Source: CAYSCW01 sp964449165
GTDB taxonomy: Bacteria > Acidobacteriota > Aminicenantia > Aminicenantales > Aminicenantaceae
Assembly (NCBI GenBank): GCA_964449165.1
Contig: CAYVAT010000063.1
Location: 1-12,469 of the forward strand
Direction: 5' to 3'
DNA length: 12,469 bases
Below the pieces are notes generated by a model. That model was not told the DNA's origin. It made no database searches and saw nothing but the letters and a program-made list of their open reading frames with translations. Position numbers and translations under genes: made by a program. This document shows positions 6,534 through 12,469 of this stretch, piece by piece (within the stretch, counting starts at the first letter, position 1; each line of letters starts with the position of its first letter).

Positions 6534-8891
6534 ATGTTTAAAAATTATTTTAAAACAACTTTCAGAAATCTGAAGAGACATAAAGGATATTCTTTTATCA
6601 ATATCACAGGCTTGGCTTTGGGAATGGCGTGCACAATTTTGATACTTTTATGGGTTCAGGATGAGTTGAGCTACGACAGGTTCAATAAGAATAGGGACCG
6701 GATTTACAGAGTTGTGAAATACTCTGACTACGGGGGTAACCAACTGCATGTGGCCTTAACGCCCGGTCCCCTTGCTAGAGCCATGAAGGAAGAATTGCCT
6801 GAAGTAATGAAAGCCACATCATTCGATTTTGCTGGAGGAACAGCAAGATATGAAGATAGATTATTCAGCGATGTCAAAGTGGCCAGCGTGGAACCGGACT
6901 TTTTTGAAATTTTTTCCTACCCATTGATTAAGGGAAATCCTGAGACGGCTCTATCTGATAAAAATTCGATTATAGTCACCAAAAGGCTTGCGGAAAGAAT
7001 TTTCGGAAGTGAAGACCCTATGGGGAAAGTTTTGAACTTCAACAAGACTTATGACTATCAAGTGACTGGGATAATGGAAAATATTCCTCATAATTCCCAT
7101 CTTCAGTTTGAATGCGTTATCCCCTTTAAAAAGTTAGAGGAATTCGGCAGGTCTGTCAACAACTGGAAACCCAATGCATTTTATACATACATAATGCTCA
7201 AAAAAGGAGTGTTAGAAAAAGAATTCAATGAAAAAATATTGAATTTCAAACGGGAACACTATCCTGACTGCCGTGACTTTTTATATCTCCAGCCTTTAAC
7301 TAAAATCCATCTTTATTCTGATCTCGGCTATGATATTTCCGGGCACGGGGATATAAAATATGTCATTATTTTCTCCCTGGTTGCAGGATTTGTGCTTTTG
7401 ATTGCCTGCATCAATTTTATGAACTTGACCACTGCGCATTCGGGCAACAGGGCTAAAGAAGTCGGTCTAAGGAAAGTCGTCGGCGCAACCAGAAAAGAAC
7501 TTATTTCACAATTCTACAGCGAGTCTATTTTTATGTCATTTTTAGCATTGATTGTTGCCCTCCTACTGGCCTCTTTACTGCTTCCCTCTTTTAACGAATT
7601 ATCCGGTAAACTGCTTCATCTGAATACACACGGGAACGCATCCATATTATGCGGACTGCTCCTGATAACGTTGATCACAGGCCTTTTTTCCGGAAGTTAT
7701 CCCGCTCTTTTACTGTCCTCATTCCAGCCCGTTAAAGTCCTTAAAGGAACATTAAAAGCAGGTGCAAAAAGCTCACTTTTCAGGAGAACTCTGGTCGTGA
7801 CGCAATTCACTCTTTCTGTTTTTCTGATAATCAGCACGCTCCTAGTGTCAAGCCAGCTTCGCTATATAAGAACTATGAAGCTTGGTTTTGAAAAACAACA
7901 CCTCATCTATGCCAATATTCCCTTTGAGTATGAAACAAAATATGAATCATTGAAAAATGAGCTTTTAAAAAATGAAGAGATTACCCATGTGACACGGATG
8001 AGAAACTTCCCCACATCCGATCATGTTAATTCCTATTCTGATTTAAGCTGGGAAGGAAAGGACCCTGAATATAAGTATCTATTCTGTATCCATGATGTCG
8101 GTTATGACTTTTTTAAAACGTTTGGTATGACTATGGCTGATGGCAGGAGTTTTTCCACGGAGTTTCCAACAGATGAAGGTGCTTATGTTCTGAATGAAAA
8201 GGCAGTGGAGGTCATGGGAATACAGAATCCTGTGGGAAAAATGTTTGCACAGGGATACAACAGAGGGCCGATTATAGGAGTGGTTAGAAATTTTCATTTC
8301 AAATCACTGAAAAAGCAAATTGAACCGCTTGTCTTCCGCCTTCCTTTAAATCATGCAAGATTTGTCTTTATAAAGATCTCTTCCCCTGATGTTGTTCATA
8401 CTATGAACAACATTGAGAGGATATGGAAAAATTTTGTGCCGGATTATCCGGTTGATTTCAGGTTTCTTGATGATGATTATGACAGGCTTTACCGGTCGGA
8501 AAGCAGAACGGGTACTCTGTTCGGCTATTTTACATTTCTGGCCGTTTTTATCGCGGGTTTGGGCCTCTTCGGCCTGGCCTCTTTTATGGCACAGAAGAGG
8601 ACAAAAGAAATTGGGATCAGGAAAACGCTGGGAGCCAGTGTTTCAAGAATATTTGTGCTGCTGTCCAGGGAATTTTTAATACTTATAGTATTTTCCAATA
8701 TTGGGGCCTGGCCTGTTGCCTATTATTTTATGAAAAAATGGCTGCAGAATTTCGCATATCATACTGATATCAAATTGATCGCATTTATGGCTTCTTTTGT
8801 ATTATCGATAATTGTCACACTTCTGACAGTAAGCTACCAGTCCATTAAAGCCGCTTTGGCAAATCCGGTGGATGCCTTGCGATACGAATAA
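6534..8891 (+). CDS. MacB/FtsX-like ABC transporter permease
   Basis: A 785-residue inner-membrane protein built from two FtsX-type halves. Predicted membrane helices lie near residues 21-41, 276-296, 333-351, 370-395, 417-437, 661-681, 712-734 and 747-768. Two extracytoplasmic MacB-type domains fall at about 42-275 and 440-660. The paired cytoplasmic signatures AKEVGLRKVVGAT (308-319) and TKEIGIRKTLGAS (690-702) are characteristic and should contact the ATPase. The C-terminus NPVDALRYE is also typical. Such permeases work with a MacB/LolD-type ATPase in lipoprotein, peptide or drug extrusion or in mechanotransmission; no ATPase gene is in this window, so partner and substrate are unknown. 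The ATG at 6534 is chosen because GAGG lies six bases before it; the frame extends to a TTG at 6522. It is the only intact plus-strand gene and is more A/T-rich than its neighbours. Confidence 0.93.
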   Translation: MFKNYFKTTFRNLKRHKGYSFINITGLALGMACTILILLWVQDELSYDRFNKNRDRIYRVVKYSDYGGNQLHVALTPGPLARAMKEELPEVMKATSFDFAGGTARYEDRLFSDVKVASVEPDFFEIFSYPLIKGNPETALSDKNSIIVTKRLAERIFGSEDPMGKVLNFNKTYDYQVTGIMENIPHNSHLQFECVIPFKKLEEFGRSVNNWKPNAFYTYIMLKKGVLEKEFNEKILNFKREHYPDCRDFLYLQPLTKIHLYSDLGYDISGHGDIKYVIIFSLVAGFVLLIACINFMNLTTAHSGNRAKEVGLRKVVGATRKELISQFYSESIFMSFLALIVALLLASLLLPSFNELSGKLLHLNTHGNASILCGLLLITLITGLFSGSYPALLLSSFQPVKVLKGTLKAGAKSSLFRRTLVVTQFTLSVFLIISTLLVSSQLRYIRTMKLGFEKQHLIYANIPFEYETKYESLKNELLKNEEITHVTRMRNFPTSDHVNSYSDLSWEGKDPEYKYLFCIHDVGYDFFKTFGMTMADGRSFSTEFPTDEGAYVLNEKAVEVMGIQNPVGKMFAQGYNRGPIIGVVRNFHFKSLKKQIEPLVFRLPLNHARFVFIKISSPDVVHTMNNIERIWKNFVPDYPVDFRFLDDDYDRLYRSESRTGTLFGYFTFLAVFIAGLGLFGLASFMAQKRTKEIGIRKTLGASVSRIFVLLSREFLILIVFSNIGAWPVAYYFMKKWLQNFAYHTDIKLIAFMASFVLSIIVTLLTVSYQSIKAALANPVDALRYE

Positions 8892-9051
8892 GTCAGCCAT
8901 ATCCTATCCGGTTTGGTCTTTCGGTCCCCTTTTATCCGCCATATATTCATTTTCTGCATCACCCTACTTTTTATTAAGAACCTGTAAAGTTTTTCGATTT
9001 CATGGACTCCCATTAGCTGATGCAAAAAGTTATTATCAAAGAATGATTAGC

Positions 9052-9072
9052 AATATATACTCAATATATATT
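9052..9072. repeat. A/T-only inverted repeat between convergent genes
   Basis: AATATATA and TATATATT form perfect 8-base arms around CTCAA in the gap between the permease and the lipoprotein gene, which converge here. It could help end transcription in both directions, but a stem made only of A-T pairs is weak and no clear T-tract follows. The rest of the 243-base gap holds no gene that I can support. Confidence 0.3.
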
Positions 9073-9134
9073 TGATTTAACCAAAACAAGAACTGATAAG
9101 GGATACCAAATCAAGTTCAACTCAGTAACAAAAT

Positions 9135-9674
9135 CTACTTCTCTCCCTCCTTCGGATTAAGCTCCATGCCGAGCTGCATCATCAAACCTAGTAAGTCGGC
9201 TTCTCCCCATGCTTCAGTAACTTTTCCGTCAACAAATCTTCCAATAAAAACTGCTGTAAATGATATTTCCTTGCCAGATGGTGGGATACCCATGAAATCT
9301 CCTTTGTGGGAACCCTTGTTTGACATCCGTATTGTTACTTTGTCTCTCTCGACAAGTACATCCTCAATCTTATGCTTTAAATCTGGAAACGCAACATAAA
9401 ATGACTGTGCCGCTTGCTTATGAGCTTCACGAGTCAGCGGTTCAGGATTTCCGGGGTAATAGCAGAGATAATCATCGGTAAGAAGCTCATCAAATACAAC
9501 GAAGTTGCCTTTATCCATTTCCTCTACCCAGCGAATCATTAATTCCTTATTCTGCTCCTCAACCGCTACCTGGGCTTTGAATTTCTCCAGCTCTGCCATC
9601 GCTTCCTTGTCCTGGCAGCCGACCATAAAACATAAAATCAGAGCTAATGGTAGAATCATGTAGAGTTGTTTCAT
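9135..9674 (-). CDS. SnoaL-like (ester cyclase / NTF2-fold) lipoprotein
   Basis: A 179-residue protein whose first 20 residues are a lipoprotein signal ending FMVGC, so Cys20 should be lipid-modified; the following Gln-Asp does not match the inner-membrane retention signal. Residues about 40-170 form a SnoaL-like cone: an N-terminal helix (ELMIRWVEEMDKGNF), LLTDDYLCYYPG, AFPDLKHKIEDVLVE, then KGDFMGIPPSGKEISF, FVDGKVTEAWGEAD and GLMMQLGM. These are the signature segments of the SnoaL/ester-cyclase family. SnoaL itself is a polyketide cyclase, but most relatives have unknown substrates, so no reaction is assigned. The ATG has GAGG six bases upstream. It lies 50 bases after another NTF2-fold lipoprotein gene on the same strand and is probably the second gene of that operon; no promoter is evident in the gap. 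Confidence 0.87.
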   Translation of the reverse strand: MKQLYMILPLALILCFMVGCQDKEAMAELEKFKAQVAVEEQNKELMIRWVEEMDKGNFVVFDELLTDDYLCYYPGNPEPLTREAHKQAAQSFYVAFPDLKHKIEDVLVERDKVTIRMSNKGSHKGDFMGIPPSGKEISFTAVFIGRFVDGKVTEAWGEADLLGLMMQLGMELNPKEGEK

Positions 9675-9724
9675 TCCTTACCTCATAGAAAATGAGATTG
9701 TTATGTATAAGGCAGTCTTTGCTG

Positions 9725-10243
9725 TTACTCTTTTTCTGATGTTGGAGGAATGTTAGAGTTGAAGCAATCGTATACAATCTTCCAAGAACCATCAGATTGT
9801 CTCTTATAGATGGTTAAGGCTTTACCGTCTCTCATTGCATGAATTGTCTCGCCACCTGCCGTGGGAGTCATATCTAATGTGTACCCACAACGAGTTAATC
9901 CTAAGTCGCCATATACCTTAACATCCTCTATACTAGTGATAGTTATATCAATGGTCATCTGATCGAATCCAGGTTTATTTGCTTCTCGTATCTGTTCTAT
10001 TCCGATTACAGCAGGAGTTTCTGGTGGCATCTGCACCCCGTCATCTGCCCATAAGGAAATCCAAAGGTCGAAATCGCCAGTATTACATGCGACAGCATAT
10101 TGGTTTAACACCTCTCTAACCGCCGCTTTTTCTGCTTCAACATCAACAATAGGTTCCTCAGCTACCTCTTCTCCCTGCTGTTGGCAGCCGAAAGTAAAAC
10201 AAAGCAGAAAGACCAACGATAAAGTCAAGAGTAGTTTTTTCAT
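9725..10243 (-). CDS. DUF4440/SnoaL-like NTF2-fold lipoprotein
   Basis: A 172-residue protein. The frame is open further upstream, but I place the start at the ATG at 10243, because AAGGAGG lies four bases before it and the lipoprotein signal (MKKLLLTLSL to FTFGC, Cys20) begins there. After an acidic linker, residues about 36-165 show the NTF2-like pattern: EKAAVREVLNQYAVACNTGD, then LWISLWADDGVQMPPETPAVIG, a strand pair around IEDVKVYGDLGLTRCGY, and GKALTIYKRQSDGSWKIVYDCFNSN. This is typical of DUF4440-type proteins, which include some enzymes and many binding or immunity proteins; the ligand is unknown. It is predicted to be anchored in the outer membrane. It lies directly behind a strong promoter and palindrome (10271-10301) and ahead of the SnoaL-like lipoprotein gene, so it leads a probable two-gene operon. 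Confidence 0.88.
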   Translation of the reverse strand: MKKLLLTLSLVFLLCFTFGCQQQGEEVAEEPIVDVEAEKAAVREVLNQYAVACNTGDFDLWISLWADDGVQMPPETPAVIGIEQIREANKPGFDQMTIDITITSIEDVKVYGDLGLTRCGYTLDMTPTAGGETIHAMRDGKALTIYKRQSDGSWKIVYDCFNSNIPPTSEKE

Positions 10244-10270
10244 TGTCCCTCCTTCAAATGTTATGCTTGA

Positions 10271-10299
10271 ATTAGATATAACTTGACACTGTATGTCAA
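10271..10299 (-). promoter_or_regulatory. Strong sigma70-type promoter for the lipoprotein pair
   Basis: On the minus strand a perfect TTGACA (10294-10299) is 17 bases from TCTAAT (10271-10276), one base from the -10 consensus. Transcription should begin near 10264, giving a leader of about 20 bases that contains the AAGGAGG ribosome binding site. Confidence 0.75.
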
Positions 10300-10301
10300 G
10301 T
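10281..10301. promoter_or_regulatory. Perfect inverted repeat overlapping the -35 box (candidate operator)
   Basis: Plus-strand arms ACTTGACA (10281-10288) and TGTCAAGT (10294-10301) are exact reverse complements around CTGTA. One arm contains the -35 hexamer and the other lies in the promoter spacer, so a dimeric protein bound here would block RNA polymerase. A further GTGTCA lies at 10305-10310. The regulator is unknown. Confidence 0.55.
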
Positions 10302-10364
10302 AAAGTGTCATCCCTCACCGTCTTCAATTCAGCATATATTTAAATTAATCACGGTCTTAAGGAT

Positions 10365-10385
10365 GCTTCGGATGGAGAGGAACCG
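10365..10385 (-). repeat. Half-copy of the 3'-end repeat found at 3173-3193
   Basis: This 21-base segment matches 3173-3193 in 19 of 21 positions, in the same orientation, and lies 8 bases beyond the stop codon of the GH172 gene. The opposite arm and the T-tract of the full copy are missing here. Confidence 0.5.
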
Positions 10386-10392
10386 CCTCTTC

Positions 10393-11538
10393 TCAGATAA
10401 TTTCAAGTTCGTCTTTGCTGGGGAGCTTAGGGAACTTGGTGTGAGGTTCTTTCTGGTACCAGAACGCGACAGAAGAGATATCGTCCTTGAGGGGCAAATA
10501 CCGTCCTCCAGACCTCCATCCCAGAGCCTGGATGGTCACTCTCAAGTCCTGCTCAAAGCGCACGGGATCCATGATGTGCCAGCGGTAGAGAGCGAGTCTT
10601 GTCTGTGACTGCCACTGGCCATCAGGAAGAATGACCTGAGGCATACCGGTATGTGGAGTTGTGAAGGGCTTGTATTTTCCGTTAACCGTGAACCCGTAAG
10701 AACCGCAGAAATAATCTTCCGTACCCGTGCCGCAGATGGTCGGGAATTCCTTGTCTCCGTCCATGTAGAATTTGATCTCACCTTCACCCCACCATCCGGT
10801 GTTATTAGCCTGCCAGCACATGTAGGTTCCCACGTATTGGCCCCAACCCTTGATGCCGTCAACAATCGTGTACACGGATTTGTAGGGCAGGGGATTGGCC
10901 CGCCGGAACTGGGCATGGAAGTAGGCCGCATCTTCAGGGACATCCGTGAGCGTGTAGTTGACCTGGTAGTAGAGTGTCATCTCTTTCTCATCCAGGTTTT
11001 CCATGGTGATCTTGCAGGATTTCCGGAACGGCATCACCCAGTAGCTGTTCAGTCCGCTTCCTGGGTTAACACAGACAGGGAGCGAGGAGACCTGGGCAAA
11101 TTTTCCCCAGCCGCAGGCAAAGAAATCACCCACCGGAACTTCCACAGAAGGCTCCTTTTCTCCGTCCCAGTAAAACCTGAGAATAGAAAAGCGCCAGTTG
11201 CCGGCCGGCGTCATCCATATCTGCTGGATAGCTCCAGGACCGCTGATCTCAGCCATGACGAATGTCTCCCCGGGATTGATGATGACATATGGGGAGACCT
11301 TCCAGCCCTGTCCGAGGTCACGGGCAGCCTTGGCCGCCGGACCGTCAATGGATATGCCCCCCTTGCCTTTTTCACCGGTGAAGTTTTCGGGGCTGATGGA
11401 GCGTGTCCTGGCATGTGAGAGCCGGCAGAGATTCCCGAGGTTAAGATAAAGCCCGTCAAACGCCTTTTCCTCCTCCGCATAGAGGAACAGGGCTGCCAGT
11501 AAAAGAATCAACAGAAAATTGAACACACTCTTTCTCAT
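10393..11538 (-). CDS. Secreted GH172 (DUF2961) family protein, putative furanoside-active enzyme
   Basis: A 381-residue protein with a signal peptide over about residues 1-21 (ending LFLYA). The rest is the DUF2961 domain, now glycoside hydrolase family GH172. Recognisable segments are SPENFTGEKGKGG, PGAIQQIWMT, LRFYWDGE, PVGDFFACGWG, the core GWWGEGEIKFYMDGD (248-262), and CGTGTEDYFCGSYGF (269-283). The conserved acids Glu252/Glu254 and Glu274 are the likely catalytic pair. Characterised members act on alpha-D-fructofuranosides or as exo-alpha-D-arabinofuranosidases, so a sugar-furanose substrate is plausible, but which one cannot be told here. Length is normal for a single-domain member. 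The ATG at 11538 follows a GGAGGAGG ribosome binding site. It has its own strong promoter about 90 bases upstream. No transporter or other glycosidase is adjacent; the neighbours are NTF2-fold proteins on both sides. Confidence 0.92.
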   Translation of the reverse strand: MRKSVFNFLLILLLAALFLYAEEEKAFDGLYLNLGNLCRLSHARTRSISPENFTGEKGKGGISIDGPAAKAARDLGQGWKVSPYVIINPGETFVMAEISGPGAIQQIWMTPAGNWRFSILRFYWDGEKEPSVEVPVGDFFACGWGKFAQVSSLPVCVNPGSGLNSYWVMPFRKSCKITMENLDEKEMTLYYQVNYTLTDVPEDAAYFHAQFRRANPLPYKSVYTIVDGIKGWGQYVGTYMCWQANNTGWWGEGEIKFYMDGDKEFPTICGTGTEDYFCGSYGFTVNGKYKPFTTPHTGMPQVILPDGQWQSQTRLALYRWHIMDPVRFEQDLRVTIQALGWRSGGRYLPLKDDISSVAFWYQKEPHTKFPKLPSKDELEII

Positions 11539-11630
11539 AACCTCCTCCAGATTTTAAAGATATTGAGTAGGATAATTTTTGCCGTGCCTTAAAGGAGATA
11601 TTAAAACAGGATCGGGATCCATTGTCTTGT

Positions 11631-11659
11631 TTTATATGTTCCTCTATCCGGATTGTCAA
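11631..11659 (-). promoter_or_regulatory. Strong sigma70-type promoter for the GH172 gene
   Basis: On the minus strand a perfect TTGACA (11654-11659) and TATAAA (11631-11636, one base from consensus) are 17 bases apart. Transcription starting near 11624 would leave a leader of about 85 bases before the ATG at 11538. An imperfect GGATC/GATCC repeat lies near the predicted start (11610-11620). Confidence 0.7.
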
Positions 11660-11735
11660 GATGAATGGATATGCGCTTTTTTATTACAATTCGACACACT
11701 TGCTCGTTGAGAAAGAAGCAGAGGAGATGAGAGAA

Positions 11736-12371
11736 TCAGTTTTTTTTATGCAGATATTTTTCTGGGATAGGATTATCGTTCGTCTCGTCTTGCCACAAGA
11801 TGCTGGTAATCCACCAGCGTTTCCCGTCGTTAAACAGTTGAATGCAGTTGATGCCCCGCCCGAAAGATACCGGATCTTCTGTATTTATACTTTTTTTGTA
11901 GCTGCTCCAGACCTGGGCGATGCTCCCGTATGAGTGCGTTTTGCGTGAGATTTCAGATTCAGAGAAGCTTTTCATGGCACCCGTATCAATTCTGTTTGAG
12001 AAAGAAGAAATAAAACCATCAAGATCCATTCTATTCACCCCATCCGGAGTGACGCGGATGAACAGGGCGTTCGCGATGAATAAAGACCGGAACCGGTCCA
12101 GATCCGGCTTATTTCCTTCTCGGAAGGTAATCGATTCATAAACGGTTTTAATAATGGCATCGATCGAGGAAACATCAGATTGGTCTTTTTGTTGAGTGAG
12201 CTGACCGAGGTCTATTCCTTTCCATGGGTTACGGGCAGGGATTTCACTCCCATCATTTCCTGATAAACCGGAGGAAAGGATAACTGGGGCTGTTAAAATT
12301 AAAATAAATAAAATGAATTCTCTGAGTCGAGTCAATTTTATTGATTCATTGAAACCAAGATTTTTCTTCAT
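11736..12371 (-). CDS. Exported or membrane-anchored NTF2-like protein
   Basis: A 211-residue protein. A charged N-terminus (MKKNLGFNESIKLTRLRE) is followed by a hydrophobic segment at 19-33 (FILFILILTAPVILS), so it is either a secreted protein with a long signal peptide or a single-pass anchored one; there is no lipobox. Residues about 66-196 look NTF2-like: VSSIDAIIKTVYESITFREG, FRSLFIANALFIRVTPDG, a region around SHSYGSIAQVWSSY-type strands, and INCIQLFNDGKRWWITSILW, a typical closing hairpin. No catalytic residues can be named and no function is assigned. The frame also has an ATG at 12377, but AAAGGAG abuts it directly and is six bases from the ATG at 12371, so I chose the latter. The next gene downstream on this strand is the GH172 gene, 197 bases away behind its own promoter. 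It is the third NTF2-like exported protein in this stretch. Confidence 0.8.
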   Translation of the reverse strand: MKKNLGFNESIKLTRLREFILFILILTAPVILSSGLSGNDGSEIPARNPWKGIDLGQLTQQKDQSDVSSIDAIIKTVYESITFREGNKPDLDRFRSLFIANALFIRVTPDGVNRMDLDGFISSFSNRIDTGAMKSFSESEISRKTHSYGSIAQVWSSYKKSINTEDPVSFGRGINCIQLFNDGKRWWITSILWQDETNDNPIPEKYLHKKN

Positions 12372-12469
12372 TCTCATCTCCTTTTTTTAATTGTCTCATT
12401 TTTACCTTTTATGTTGCAATTCTTACCAGTTGCCGCTCCCAATATGGAATTTTTCCTTCGAGCCAATAA

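Noticed and set aside
10651..11418. 255-codon plus-strand open frame opposite the GH172 gene
   Set aside because: It lies wholly antisense to a clear GH172 gene, resembles no protein family and has no ribosome binding site; it is a shadow frame.
11638..11660. Possible third copy of the hairpin repeat arm
   Set aside because: Similarity to 3128-3148 needs gaps and several mismatches; it is more simply explained as the GH172 promoter region.

Overview
This is a bacterial chromosome segment of moderate G+C, mostly transcribed from the minus strand and rich in exported proteins. Three things suggest a Gram-negative heterotroph of the Acidobacteria/Aminicenantes kind: a large secreted S9 peptidase, a MacB/FtsX-like permease with no ATPase beside it, and a GH172 (DUF2961) protein with NTF2-like lipoproteins. 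The phylum call is a guess from protein style. No rRNA, tRNA, CRISPR array, phage gene or complete mobile element is visible.

Layout, left to right. (1) 1-1547, minus: the N-terminal 515 residues of a protein with four PAS domains, probably a sensor histidine kinase cut by the window edge. (2) 1776-3034, minus: a likely two-gene unit, a cysteine-rich DUF1847 protein followed by an exported GyrI-like domain protein with a TTG start. (3) 3114-3197: a long hairpin with a T-tract, read as the terminator of the next gene. (4) 3228-5858, minus: a secreted prolyl-oligopeptidase-type (S9) peptidase with an extra N-terminal domain. (5) 5907-6128, plus: a decayed C-terminus of what looks like an IS1380-family transposase, then about 400 bases of A/T-rich DNA without a convincing gene. 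(6) 6534-8891, plus: a MacB/FtsX-like permease, the only intact plus-strand gene. (7) 9135-10243, minus: two NTF2-like lipoproteins, probably one operon, with a strong sigma70-type promoter overlapped by a perfect inverted repeat. (8) 10393-11538, minus: a secreted GH172 protein with its own strong promoter. (9) 11736-12371, minus: a third exported NTF2-like protein.

How the genes may work together. Most products are predicted to act outside the cytoplasm: a peptidase, a putative furanosidase-family enzyme, two lipoproteins and two exported small-domain proteins. This fits a scavenging lifestyle, but nothing in the sequence proves they form one pathway. The most unusual items are the hairpin repeat at 3122-3197 with a related half-copy at 10365-10385, both just downstream of minus-strand genes; the transposase remnant overlapping the predicted peptidase promoter; and the operator-like palindrome at the lipoprotein promoter. 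I see no complete, clearly new multi-gene system.
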